Source: Bradyrhizobium roseum
GTDB taxonomy: Bacteria; Pseudomonadota; Alphaproteobacteria; Rhizobiales; Xanthobacteraceae
DNA: 64,000 nt
NCBI RefSeq assembly: GCF_030413175.1
Contig: NZ_CP129212.1
Coordinates: 806,001 to 870,000, forward strand
Direction: 5' to 3'
The position numbers and the translations under genes are program-made. Within the stretch, counting starts at the first letter, position 1. Each line of letters begins with the position of its first letter. The notes below the pieces were generated by a model. It had not been told where the DNA came from and ran no database searches. It saw only the letters and a list, made by a program, of their open reading frames with translations. Shown one piece after another: positions 36,021 through 44,596 of the stretch.

Positions 36021-38383
36021 AGCTTGAAAAAATCCAAATCGGAAGGATGCGCGGTATTCCAAGCGATTGGCCCGCCGTCGAAGTTGGTCCGCGTGGTCTT
36101 ATTGTGTATGGCCCGAATGGGGTCGGCAAAAGCTCGATAATTGATTCGATAGAGGCGACGATAAGAGGGACTTCGTCTCTATTCCCTAACGCACGCGCCG
36201 GCGTAAATTGGGAAGCGGCTTCCCTCCACGTAAAAGGGGGGGCTAGATCTTGTACAGTGTTTGGTTCTCACGATGGGAAAGACCAAGCGATAGCGTTCGG
36301 TTCAACACCTCCGGTGGAGCTGGCTGCGTGGATGAAAGCAGCGGGAGCAGCGAGCTTCGTGCTTCGCCGCTATATGCTGTTGCAGTTCATCGATACGGAA
36401 CCGAAGGAGCGTTACGAGCAAATTGAGCCGTTTCTCAATCTGGATGACTTTGCGAACCTGGAGCGGGGGCTCAAGGTCGCAGTTCTAGACTTTGAAACAC
36501 GCCTGACCGGCGTCACTGCCAAATCGCTAGGAACCGCGCAGACAATCCGCCAAATCTTTGGGTTCGCACGAGACAGAGCGATCGACCGAGATTCGCTTCT
36601 TGCGCATCTGAGACAGAGGCTGGTCGGCACCGGACAGTCCCTTGCTGGCTCAGCTGCTACTGATCTGGCAAAGCTTTCCGATGAACTAGCTGCCGAACTC
36701 GGTGGAAGGAGCGTTAGTCAAAGAGCGGCTCAACTTGGTGCCGCAATGCATTTGGCCCAACAGTTAAGTTCGGTGTCGGTCCTTCGTGCTTCGTACGATC
36801 AAGTGCTCAGTGCGGCGGAGACTCTCAGCAAGGAACTTGAGTCGGCCATCCAAAAGACGCCTATCGACCTCCTAACAGCGGCGCGAGAGCATATTGCAAC
36901 CAGCGAGGAGGATCGGTGTCCGGTTTGCGAACAGGCAATCGATCGCATAGCAATTCTTTCTCAACTCGATGATCGCATAGCCAAAAGCGAGTCGGTAAGG
37001 CTTGCGCGCAGAACGCTTGATCAGCGTCTTCGTGACCTCAGTGATGCGGCGTCCCAAGCGCTCAATTTTTACCAGACTTTCTTCTCTGCTTGGGGTCAGC
37101 TCGGACTCGCGGCATTGCCAGATTGCTACGCTGAGGCGGAAACGTTGCTCCGCAGGCTGTCCGCATTGATCATCAGTACGTTGGATACCGAGAAGGCAAC
37201 GCTAAGCGGTGCATTTGAAAAAGCCGAGTGCGATCCATCAATTCAAATCGCCCTAGTCGATGAAGCTATCCTCGCGCTTGGGGGCGGCGATCGAGTTGCA
37301 AGCTTAACCCAAGCAGTTGGTTTTATTTCCTGCCTGCAACAAGATGTGCCCGCGTACGAAGCGACCCTGGCAGATGTCATTCTTTTGACGAAGCAAAAGA
37401 CCCTGGCGGAAAAGGTCCACGCTCACGCCGAAGCGGCGCGCAAGACAACGGTTCAGGAGATCGCCAATGATGTCGCAGAGCTTGCGAACAGGTTTTACGA
37501 TCTAGTGCATCCAGGCGAGGGGATTGCAACGGCAAAATTGACCGTCCGATCGGCTACCTCAAGCTCAGTGCTTCTCAATTCCACATTCCATGGGCAAGAA
37601 GCGCCGCCGCTCAAATATTACAGTGAAAGTCATCTCGACACGTTGGGGCTCTGCTTCTTCCTTGCTATTCGAAAGCTGGAGCTGGCAACTTATCCGGATT
37701 TTCGACTGCTTCTTATCGACGATGTCTTGCACTCAGTGGATGCAGAACACCGGACTAGGTTGGCCAATCTGCTCCGAGATCACTTCAATGATCATCAAAT
37801 CATTCTCGTGACCCACGACAAGAATTTCTATGATAGGCTTAGGGCAACATTCGGCGGAGGTTTCAAGTACCTCTCCATCTCCGCTTGGGATGTCGATAGC
37901 GGCCCTAGGCTCAGTGATCCTTCCACCGATTTGGACCGGGTGCTTGATCCATCAACAAGAGCGGGAAAATCGCATGAAGAAGTCGCAGCCGCGGCAGGTC
38001 GCTTCTTCGAATGGCTCTTGAAGCAACTTACAGAGCGGCTGCAGGTTGCGATTCAAGCTCGCTTCACTCACGAGCATGACATTGGTTCGATGTGGCCGGC
38101 CCTCGCGGCAAAGCTTGGAAAGCACAAGGTCTTTGTTGCGCTCCATCCAGGGCTGATAGCGACTCTCAATGAGAATGTCTGGGTACGCAACAAATTGGGG
38201 GCGCATGACAACAGTTTCTCGGCGAGCCCAGTCTCTCCTTCTGAAGTTGGCGAGCTTGCTGACGGCATTGCCGCGCTTTATTCAGCCACTATGTGCAATT
38301 CTTGCGGCACTCATATTCAGAGTGGGAGGGAGAAGCGGGATATTTGGCGCTGTGCCTGCTCGAAGCTTCAGTATGGTGCATGA
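36017..38383 (+). CDS. Zinc-hook SMC/Rad50-type ATPase with C-terminal HEPN-like motif
   Basis: Protein of 788 residues starting at GTG. Walker A is VYGPNGVGKSS (about residues 32-42). The two coiled-coil arms meet at a hook CPVCEQ near residue 300. The ABC signature region is YYSESHLDTLGL near 535, and Walker B is LLLIDDVLHSVD near 563, followed by ILVTHDKNF. Beyond the ATPase, a helical domain contains WVRNKLGAHDN (about 722-732), an R-x5-H pattern of HEPN ribonucleases, and the end is a zinc ribbon (CNSCG, then CACSK). Rad50-like ATPases joined to HEPN nucleases include RloC-type anticodon nucleases. By motif and setting next to a restriction enzyme, this is a candidate defence ATPase that senses DNA and releases an RNase. 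Confidence 0.8.
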   Translation: MKLEKIQIGRMRGIPSDWPAVEVGPRGLIVYGPNGVGKSSIIDSIEATIRGTSSLFPNARAGVNWEAASLHVKGGARSCTVFGSHDGKDQAIAFGSTPPVELAAWMKAAGAASFVLRRYMLLQFIDTEPKERYEQIEPFLNLDDFANLERGLKVAVLDFETRLTGVTAKSLGTAQTIRQIFGFARDRAIDRDSLLAHLRQRLVGTGQSLAGSAATDLAKLSDELAAELGGRSVSQRAAQLGAAMHLAQQLSSVSVLRASYDQVLSAAETLSKELESAIQKTPIDLLTAAREHIATSEEDRCPVCEQAIDRIAILSQLDDRIAKSESVRLARRTLDQRLRDLSDAASQALNFYQTFFSAWGQLGLAALPDCYAEAETLLRRLSALIISTLDTEKATLSGAFEKAECDPSIQIALVDEAILALGGGDRVASLTQAVGFISCLQQDVPAYEATLADVILLTKQKTLAEKVHAHAEAARKTTVQEIANDVAELANRFYDLVHPGEGIATAKLTVRSATSSSVLLNSTFHGQEAPPLKYYSESHLDTLGLCFFLAIRKLELATYPDFRLLLIDDVLHSVDAEHRTRLANLLRDHFNDHQIILVTHDKNFYDRLRATFGGGFKYLSISAWDVDSGPRLSDPSTDLDRVLDPSTRAGKSHEEVAAAAGRFFEWLLKQLTERLQVAIQARFTHEHDIGSMWPALAAKLGKHKVFVALHPGLIATLNENVWVRNKLGAHDNSFSASPVSPSEVGELADGIAALYSATMCNSCGTHIQSGREKRDIWRCACSKLQYGA

Positions 38384-38550
38384 CTCATTGGTTGCTGTGG
38401 ACCAGCTGTGGTTCGGTTTTCAGTGTTAAGCGGGCCGCAGATAAAGAACAGGGCGCTGCGGCACGAGTATCGTTCTCGGTCTGTAGGAGGCTGTGCGTCG
38501 AGGGCGATGGGGAATGGGGCGACTACTCGGGCAAGCAGTCCTTCAGAGTT

Positions 38551-39375
38551 TCATATATCTCTCGTATAATAGTAGGTTGGCCGCGCCAATCGTACAGCCC
38601 ATTTCTGCGCGTTGAAGTCGTCTAGATAGGTCGTGCCTAGCGCCGTGACGAGACTAAGTATCGCTCCTCGTAGGTCGGCTATTGTGCCTTCCAGAGTTTC
38701 TACGGTGCCGGCTCGCGCTTGATTGCCACAGTCTTTTGATTCGATTAGTAGGCGATTCCACCAGTTCCGAAGCGCAACGAACTCGCTGTAATGGTTTCTT
38801 ATCGGCTTCCCGCCGAAATGGTAGGGGTCAACCCACTGCGACAGCTGAACCAATATCTGCTCCAAGACTCCAACGATTAGTTGCCCCGCAGCCACCGCGA
38901 CCCGGCTGTCTCCTTCTGCAATCAACATGGTTGCACCGTTGGCGTAGGCATCCCCGATGATGTCGGGTAACGTTTCGAGATAGAACCTCAAGACTTTTGC
39001 CGAAGGCCTATACCTGAACGAGGCGTCCTCTACTTCTCGCGATGTCCCAGGAGCGAGTTTTCCGGGGATGGCTGCAAGCCGTGCGATGACCATCCTGTCG
39101 ACTTCGATGCGGCGTTCCTGAATCCGTCGTGTCCACTCTTCGCGATACCTGCTCACGTCTACCGCGCGCAACTTTCTACCGAAGCCGCCGCTGATTTGGG
39201 TTTCCTCATGATGCTGGAGACAAAGAACAGCTAGATTATCTGGATCGTGGTTTGAAGGATCTTCGTCAATATGGTGAAGCTGAACGGCCTTGCCGGGCTC
39301 ATTGCAAACGCAACAGATGCGGTCGTGCTGGTAAAGCACCTCAGTCGTAACGTCATCTGGAATTCGTGTACGCAC
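38551..39375 (-). CDS. HNH endonuclease-domain protein
   Basis: Protein of 274 residues. An N-terminal HNH module has the zinc ligands and catalytic His: ICCVCNEPGKAVQLHHID, then NLAVLCLQHHEE. The remaining 200 residues are helical and unassigned. The start is placed at the GTG at 39375 because AAGGAG stands 6 bases upstream and the HNH module begins at once; ATGs at 39459, 39468 and 39621 lack a ribosome site. It is divergent from the gene at 39587 and convergent with the SMC-like ATPase. Confidence 0.78.
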   Translation of the reverse strand: MRTRIPDDVTTEVLYQHDRICCVCNEPGKAVQLHHIDEDPSNHDPDNLAVLCLQHHEETQISGGFGRKLRAVDVSRYREEWTRRIQERRIEVDRMVIARLAAIPGKLAPGTSREVEDASFRYRPSAKVLRFYLETLPDIIGDAYANGATMLIAEGDSRVAVAAGQLIVGVLEQILVQLSQWVDPYHFGGKPIRNHYSEFVALRNWWNRLLIESKDCGNQARAGTVETLEGTIADLRGAILSLVTALGTTYLDDFNAQKWAVRLARPTYYYTRDI

Positions 39376-39586
39376 AAAGTCTCCTTGCCACCTGTGCGAG
39401 CATTGAAGTAGCCTATAAATCGCGGTCGTGCTTGTCCAGTTTTGACCGTGGAGCTTCATATCTTGCATCAACGGAAGGGACTTCGCGAAGGACGCTGGTC
39501 TCTCCAGGCGAGGTCGAGCGGCGACTTCCGCGATCGTCGGGCGATGACAGGTGCTCGATAGGCGAGAAGTAGCAGGATGAGCGAGA

Positions 39587-40573
39587 ATGTTCGGACCACA
39601 ACATCTTAAGTATTTGATCACTTATTTCGACGGAGTAGATAAGGCTCTCGCCAAAAAGTTGGCGCGTAAACATCCGCCGGATGAGCCCGCGTTGACGAAC
39701 GAGCTTTGTGCTTTGCTCGACGCTGAAACGCAGCGTGCCGAGCCCACACTGGAGTATAGCTTAGACCAGCTCAATCGTGATCTCGCTGCGGTCGGTGACG
39801 GCCTCGATTTTGAGATTACGCTAGATACTCATCCTCACAACATGGCCATGGAGCGCTATGTATCGCAGTCCGATTTTGGTCTTGTGCTTGAATACGACAA
39901 TCGCGTGCTGCCACAGGAGAATTGGTCGAAGGCCTATCTCGTTCAGGCAAAGAGGCTGTTTCGGAATCCGCAATCGGGCGAATACGATCACAAGTCGCGA
40001 TTTCAGGCCTTGAACAGCGATCAAAGCGCCAGGCTCACTCGACTTGCCGAAATACTGGGGCGGAATGCTCTATATTATGCATTCTATTGTCCTTTGGCTT
40101 CGGCCTTGTCCGAGACTGCACGAACTCAAGTGCGTGCTTTGCACACTCGTAACCTCAGCCGTAAACTCTATGATGGTAGCACAGGACTTGCTTTGAGGGA
40201 TGCGGTTGCTGTCAATGGTGGAATTGACGCTGGCATTTGGATGCATCAGCTTGCAAGTCCTCCGACCCTGCTGCCGCAACTGCACGTTGGCGCGTTTAAT
40301 CAGGCATGGCCGCTCACTTGGTTTCTTGTTGACCGGTTCTCAGGTTACGATGACCTTTATGGTGACGACGAGAGCTACGACCAGGAGCGCGTAAGGCGAA
40401 TAGTCGCGGGTGACATGGTGGCGATTCGAGAGCTTATCGAAGAACTCTCGAAAGCAGGCGAAGAGGACGTAGCTCCCTCGACCATTACTGTACTTCCGCG
40501 CCATACAATTTCGATCAAGGTGACGGTTGGAAAATCCCTGCCATCTGACTTGGCTGGCATTCAGGTTGATTGA
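39587..40573 (+). CDS. Hypothetical protein, candidate PD-(D/E)XK-type nuclease
   Basis: Protein of 328 residues with no family I recognise by name. One segment fits a PD-(D/E)XK core: an acidic start (MAMERYVSQSDFGLVLEYDN) followed by AYLVQAKRL, with Gln and Lys spaced as in the second half of that motif. The rest is mixed alpha/beta, ending in an acidic then basic tail. It is divergent from the HNH gene with about 210 bp between the starts. The position in a defence-rich stretch is consistent with a nuclease or antiphage effector, but that is inference. Confidence 0.6.
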   Translation: MFGPQHLKYLITYFDGVDKALAKKLARKHPPDEPALTNELCALLDAETQRAEPTLEYSLDQLNRDLAAVGDGLDFEITLDTHPHNMAMERYVSQSDFGLVLEYDNRVLPQENWSKAYLVQAKRLFRNPQSGEYDHKSRFQALNSDQSARLTRLAEILGRNALYYAFYCPLASALSETARTQVRALHTRNLSRKLYDGSTGLALRDAVAVNGGIDAGIWMHQLASPPTLLPQLHVGAFNQAWPLTWFLVDRFSGYDDLYGDDESYDQERVRRIVAGDMVAIRELIEELSKAGEEDVAPSTITVLPRHTISIKVTVGKSLPSDLAGIQVD

Positions 40574-40687
40574 AGGGGAACGTCGTACCAGCGTACGCTG
40601 TGCGTGAGGCTAGACGTTGCAGACGCTCCCCAGACCCGGGCAACCGAATCTGCTTATGTTTAGGGGCCGCGGGGGAATGGATTCGCG

Positions 40688-41638
40688 CTAAAGAAAGATG
40701 TTCAGGTCGTCGTGATCTTCAACCGGTTTTGGCCCTTGGATGTTTGCTTCGAATTCGCGAAGCACGCGAACCTTCTTATCGCTAGACCATTTGTCGTAGT
40801 GCGATGGGCTTAGTACAAAGTTCTCAATGCGTTGAATAATTAGCTTTGCCAATTCATACGTCAACCTGTCCTCGTCGCCATCAAAGATCTCGGGTAGATC
40901 GGCCTTTATCTTGGGCTCCTGACCGGACGGATATGAAAGTACAGCAAACGACTTATCATTATCCATCGGGACAACATTAAAGGTTGGGCCGATGAGTTCG
41001 CCATCCTCTGCGAAATCTGAGGATAGCAGTGCCGACGCCGCCACTACCGGCTCTTGACCATTCATGGTTATGAGGAGGTGCTGAAGGTCGGGTATCTTTC
41101 CCCTCGATAGCGGAGTGTCGAAATGCTTCTCGCGATAGTTCAGCGCTTGCAGCCCCTTTCGATCGTGGTTCAAAGCAATTATGGACGCCGCCGTGGCCAC
41201 TTCGGCTGGGTTCTTGCCGCCAGCTTTACAAAGCTGCTCATGTATCGCCCATGCCTTCTCCGAGTTTAGCAGGTGAACGTGTAAATCCCGCATGACTGAG
41301 CGATATGCGAGCTGCTCTAGGTGCTCGCGTCTGCGGACGTTGAGAGGCTCAGTGTCAATGGTCTTGAACAGTTCAATGTCATGCTTTGAGCAGAGGCCTG
41401 TAAAGGTCGACGCATCGTTTCGACCGATTTTGACGAACGCAAGCTTCGGCTCGCCGTTAACCAGCCTGAAATCCGGCATGAGCACATGTCCATTATCCTG
41501 GATCAGCTCAATCACCTTCGCATTCTGAATTGAATGGGCGTCAACAGGCTTTTCTTCGCACGTTAAGTCGCCATACAAGCACTTCGCGTAGGTCCTTTTC
41601 TGGGCCGCAACAAAGGTCTGGATGGTTTCGTTCGACAT
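40688..41638 (-). CDS. Cys/His-rich hypothetical protein, HNH-like N-terminus
   Basis: Protein of 316 residues. The first 110 residues contain a spaced Cys/His pattern (CLYGDLTCEEKPVDAHSIQN, later TFTGLCSKHD) reminiscent of HNH or treble-clef zinc domains, where AHS replaces the usual catalytic His pair. The remainder is helical then mixed and unassigned. The ATG at 41638 follows a strong ribosome site (GGAGG). It is the last gene of the GC-poor defence part of island B. Its function is unknown. Confidence 0.6.
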   Translation of the reverse strand: MSNETIQTFVAAQKRTYAKCLYGDLTCEEKPVDAHSIQNAKVIELIQDNGHVLMPDFRLVNGEPKLAFVKIGRNDASTFTGLCSKHDIELFKTIDTEPLNVRRREHLEQLAYRSVMRDLHVHLLNSEKAWAIHEQLCKAGGKNPAEVATAASIIALNHDRKGLQALNYREKHFDTPLSRGKIPDLQHLLITMNGQEPVVAASALLSSDFAEDGELIGPTFNVVPMDNDKSFAVLSYPSGQEPKIKADLPEIFDGDEDRLTYELAKLIIQRIENFVLSPSHYDKWSSDKKVRVLREFEANIQGPKPVEDHDDLNIFL

Positions 41639-42177
41639 GAATCGCCTCCGAACTGATCGAACAAGGTATCGCTTAGCGTTGGAATTTGTAAGCATTGCTC
41701 GCTTTGGGGGGGCCTCGTCTTGATGAGGCCAAAGGGGGCATTCTTAATTCTTGTGTAGGGGGCCGATTTAAGAACTGGGCTCGTGTGACGAAGTTGCGCT
41801 AATGAATGTCCTTCGTCAGAGCGTATCGTCGACTGGCTCGGCAGATGGTCAATGGGTGAGTGTTTGCAGAGACAACCTCATGGTCCGCCGATCTTGTAGG
41901 GCGGGCAAGCGTCATTGAAGGCCGCGTGCTTGGAAGGCTGGGCGGTTATTCGATTTACTCAACTTACTGGAAAGACGGGGTGCTCCAGTAATCGACCGAG
42001 CTTCGACGCTGCTCCATTATGCAGGCGATGGAAGCGATGACAGCCGAGATCGAGGGGAAGTAATAGTCCTCACTAACTATTTCGTTTCATCGCATGCGAC
42101 CCGTTACCCATTAGGCGCTTCGCCTGACTCGATTTGACTCATGCGCCCCCTCTTGCTGCGCGATTCCAGCCGGCTGC
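41639..42177. other. Intergenic region with no supportable gene
   Basis: The boundary between the defence cargo and the phage-like module. A hairpin at 41711-41730 (GGCCTC and GAGGCC) is the only structured element noted. No open frame here has a ribosome site and a protein-like pattern. Confidence 0.5.
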
Positions 42178-42221
42178 AACAACCATGGTTGTTTGTCTAC
42201 TGGTATGCGACGCGATACAAA
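42178..42221 (+). promoter_or_regulatory. Palindromic operator and promoter before the first RHH gene
   Basis: AACAACCATGGTTGTT (42178-42193) is a perfect 16-bp palindrome. It abuts a -35-like TTGTCT (42193-42198), a 17-bp spacer and a -10-like TACAAA (42216-42221). The same arrangement is found at 43861-43903 before the second RHH gene. Binding by one of the ribbon-helix-helix proteins is inferred. Confidence 0.6.
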
Positions 42222-42263
42222 GCATGAACGATAAGATCCAGCCAATGGGAGAACCATCCATAA

Positions 42264-42437
42264 ATGAAGAACCAAGGCCACGCCTACACGCCGGTCATCG
42301 CTATCCGACTGCCTCAGAAAACGATTGATGCCCTCGACACCGCAAAGAACCGCCTCGGAGTCACCGGCCGGTCGAAAGTGATCCGCGCAGCGATTGCTCG
42401 GTACCTCGCAGATATCGATACCGGGCCAGCCGCCTAA
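42264..42437 (+). CDS. Ribbon-helix-helix (CopG-like) DNA-binding protein
   Basis: A 57-residue protein: a short strand (YTPVIAIRLPQKTIDALD) followed by two helices (GRSKVIRAAIARYLADID), the fold of CopG/Arc-type repressors that bind palindromes as dimers. It lies 43 bp after the -10 box. A hairpin (42451-42477) follows it, and then the replication-type gene, so it may regulate replication of the phage-like module. Confidence 0.75.
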   Translation: MKNQGHAYTPVIAIRLPQKTIDALDTAKNRLGVTGRSKVIRAAIARYLADIDTGPAA

Positions 42438-42450
42438 TCCCCATAGCAAA

Positions 42451-42477
42451 AGCCCCGGCGCGATCAACACCGGGGCT
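42451..42477 (+). terminator. Hairpin between the RHH gene and the initiator gene
   Basis: Perfect 8-bp stem (AGCCCCGG with CCGGGGCT) and an 11-base loop, followed by CTAGTAATTTCC, which is not a strong U tract. It may be a weak terminator or attenuator. Confidence 0.45.
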
Positions 42478-42518
42478 CTAGTAATTTCCTCAAAACAGCA
42501 AGTGAACAATACCACACG

Positions 42519-43460
42519 ATGACCTCGAAAAGCAAGTCCAGGTACCAGCTCGATCTACTCGACGAGAAACGCGCCTTCGTCGTAATCGCACTGACTGACA
42601 AGTTGAAACAGCCCGCGTCCAAGCTTGCCGCTATGAACGCGCTGGCTCACTACAATTCCAAGGAAGGCTATTCATGGGCATCGGTCCCAACGGTGGCCGT
42701 TGAAAGCGGGTACTCAGCCACTTCAACCAAGACGATCAATGCAGGTCTCGAAGAGATCGAAAAAGTTGGCGCCTTCAAGATCAAGAGAACCAAAGGTGGC
42801 GCAAAGAACACGCATCGCATCTGCCCTGTCATGTCATGGTTCAAGGCTGAGTATGATCTGATCCGGAAGTCCGGCAAGATTGCGAACGACAATGATGACT
42901 TTGCCGACGTCAGAACCGGGGACGATAACCCGGGTCCACAACCTGGGTTAGACGACCCGGAGGAGGAAGAAACCCAGTTTCAGGACCAAGACAACCCGGG
43001 TTCAGAACCCGGGCAACCCGGGTCCACAACCCAGGCAACCCGGGCTCAGAACCCGACTAACCCTGGTTCAGAACCCGACGAAGAGAACAAACGAAACGAA
43101 CAGAGAGAAACGAACAGAGAGAAACGAACCAACCAAAACGAACAGCACCAGCCCGCCTGCGGCGAGCGACCGGCTGGAGTGGACGACATGCCAGCCGACT
43201 GGACGGAGGACTGGCGCAACCGGTTCTGGGACGCTTCACCGGAACGTAAGAACGTTGCCGCCACGGAGAAGGCACTGATTGCCATCGCTAAGACCGGAGT
43301 GAAGTTCGAGTCGATCCTGATAGCAGCGCGACGACGATCGAAGGCAGAAGGCTTTGGCTACCGCCGTGACCCGGTGAAGTGGCTGGCCGATGAACCGTGG
43401 CGGGACAATGCCAAGGCACAGAAGCAGGTGCACCGCGCTGTGCAATCCTTCGCGATCTAG
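42519..43460 (+). CDS. Phage-type replication initiator with internal iterons
   Basis: Protein of 313 residues with a lambda O-like plan. The N-terminal domain is a winged helix of replication-initiator type (YSWASVPTVAVESGYSATST, then INAGLEEIEKVGAFKIKR). The middle (about residues 136-205) is a low-complexity linker of Asn, Pro, Gly, Glu and Gln. The C-terminal part is globular and conserved-looking (DWRNRFWDASPERKNVAATE). The linker is encoded by repeated DNA that carries the iterons listed separately. No strong ribosome site precedes the ATG. No helicase or primase gene lies in the window, so host proteins would have to be recruited. Confidence 0.75.
   Translation: MTSKSKSRYQLDLLDEKRAFVVIALTDKLKQPASKLAAMNALAHYNSKEGYSWASVPTVAVESGYSATSTKTINAGLEEIEKVGAFKIKRTKGGAKNTHRICPVMSWFKAEYDLIRKSGKIANDNDDFADVRTGDDNPGPQPGLDDPEEEETQFQDQDNPGSEPGQPGSTTQATRAQNPTNPGSEPDEENKRNEQRETNREKRTNQNEQHQPACGERPAGVDDMPADWTEDWRNRFWDASPERKNVAATEKALIAIAKTGVKFESILIAARRRSKAEGFGYRRDPVKWLADEPWRDNAKAQKQVHRAVQSFAI
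42927..43124. repeat. Iteron array and A-rich stretch: candidate replication origin
   Basis: Copies related to AACCCGGGTTCAGAACCC start at 42927, 42993, 43015, 43037 and 43059. The last four are exactly 22 bp apart, about two helical turns. Since 22 is not a multiple of three, the repeats are read in shifting frames, which points to selection on the DNA and not on the peptide. An A-rich, purine-rich strand follows, including two perfect 14-bp tandem units (CGAACAGAGAGAAA) at 43097-43124. Iterons next to an easily opened stretch inside an initiator gene is the layout of lambdoid origins. Confidence 0.65.
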
Positions 43461-43860
43461 ACCAGTAGCAACCTGACCAGCTGCCTTCAGCGCAGCCGGT
43501 CCCTTGCCCTATCACCAGTCGCGTCGCCTCAGCCCGCCCCTGGCCGCGACCAGGGGCGCCGCCTGTGCGTTGTTTCAGATAAGAGGCCGGGTTCACCGCG
43601 CCGACATGCAGAGCCTACGTGCGGCTACGTAGCGGCTTCGGGACGCGTTGCCTGTTAATCACACGGGCATGATCGCCGTTACGGCATGACGCGCGTGCCC
43701 GTATACGAAAGCACGTAATATCATAGCGTGCTAATTCCTGCTTCGGCGGAATCGACGTAAGGGGGAAAGCGATCGAAATCGAGCGGTGCGGATGTGTTGT
43801 CCGCTCGCCAGATGCCTCCCCCATAAAGAAGGAATTTGAATTACGCTGTGTCACTCGCTT
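43461..43860. other. Intergenic region with a hairpin, no supportable gene
   Basis: Follows the initiator gene. The hairpin at 43536-43557 (GCCCCTGG with CCAGGGGC) could terminate it, though no T run follows. A reverse frame at 43615-43854 lacks a protein-like pattern and is not accepted. Confidence 0.5.
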
Positions 43861-43903
43861 ACAACCATGGTTGTTTGACGCTGGGCCGATATCGTGCTAT
43901 GTA
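43861..43903 (+). promoter_or_regulatory. Palindromic operator and promoter before the second RHH gene
   Basis: ACAACCATGGTTGT (43861-43874) is a perfect palindrome shared with 42178-42193. It abuts the -35 box TTGACG (43875-43880), with a 17-bp spacer and the -10-like TATGTA (43898-43903). The operator position suggests repression by blocking the polymerase. Confidence 0.65.
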
Positions 43904-44038
43904 TTCAGGCACAATCACACAAGATATGAGATGACCACAAGGCTGCCCTCTCGGTCGCCCTTGGTATGTCTGCATGTGAACCCCAAGCTCGCTTCGCTCT
44001 CACCCAGAGCAGGCGGGCTTTTCTTTTGGAGAACGAAA

Positions 44039-44224
44039 ATGACACCCAAATTTGATGCCGCCGCGCTCGTCGCATCACCAATGCGGAACATCAGTGTTCT
44101 ATTGCCGGAGGCGCTTCTCAGCGAAATCGACAAGGCCGCCGTCCGCGACGACCCGTCCGCGCCCAACAGATCATCTTGGATGCGCCGTGCCTTGATCGGC
44201 CAACTCAAGCGCGAGGCCGCGTAA
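44039..44224 (+). CDS. Ribbon-helix-helix DNA-binding protein
   Basis: A 61-residue protein with the RHH layout (MRNISVLLPEALLSEIDKAA, then NRSSWMRRALIGQLKRE). A strong ribosome site (GGAGAACG) precedes the ATG. The next gene begins directly after its stop (TAAATG). It is the first gene of a three-gene run and, like the RHH gene at 42264, lies behind the shared palindrome. Confidence 0.75.
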   Translation: MTPKFDAAALVASPMRNISVLLPEALLSEIDKAAVRDDPSAPNRSSWMRRALIGQLKREAA

Positions 44225-44596
44225 ATGACCGATCTTGAAGATAGGTTCGTCGCGGAATGTCGCCGTCAGGGCTTCCAGCCCGATCAGAACGCCATGCAAA
44301 AGGCGGCAATTGCCCTGGCCGGTTCGAAACAGACACCAGAGGGGTTGATCCACCTCTGCAATGTTGGCGTTATCAGTCCGGCGGACTTCGCCAGATCACT
44401 GCGAAACGGAATGCCGGAAGCCTTCGCGGCACTCGCTGACGACAAGCCGGCCAAGTCCACCGGCCATCACTCCGGTCTTACCAAGCAATACACAGATGAG
44501 ATTGCCGCCAACCGCAACAAATCCCGTCTAGACGCATCGAAATTCACTGGCATGACACGCCGGTTTATCGAAGAAAACCAAGGGAAACACCAATGA
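44225..44596 (+). CDS. Hypothetical protein of the phage-like module
   Basis: A 123-residue protein without a family I recognise. It is largely helical (EDRFVAECRRQGFQPDQNAM, LIHLCNVGVISPADFARSLR) with a basic, Lys/Arg-rich tail (TRRFIEENQGKHQ). It starts immediately after the RHH stop and overlaps the next start by 4 bp (ATGA), so it is part of the same transcript. Confidence 0.65.
   Translation: MTDLEDRFVAECRRQGFQPDQNAMQKAAIALAGSKQTPEGLIHLCNVGVISPADFARSLRNGMPEAFAALADDKPAKSTGHHSGLTKQYTDEIAANRNKSRLDASKFTGMTRRFIEENQGKHQ

Noticed and set aside
42927..43124. CRISPR array reading of the iterons
   Set aside because: The repeat unit is short, the 4-bp gaps cannot be spacers, there are no cas genes, and the repeats lie inside a coding frame.
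43615..43854. Reverse frame of 79 codons
   Set aside because: No ribosome site and no protein-like pattern.
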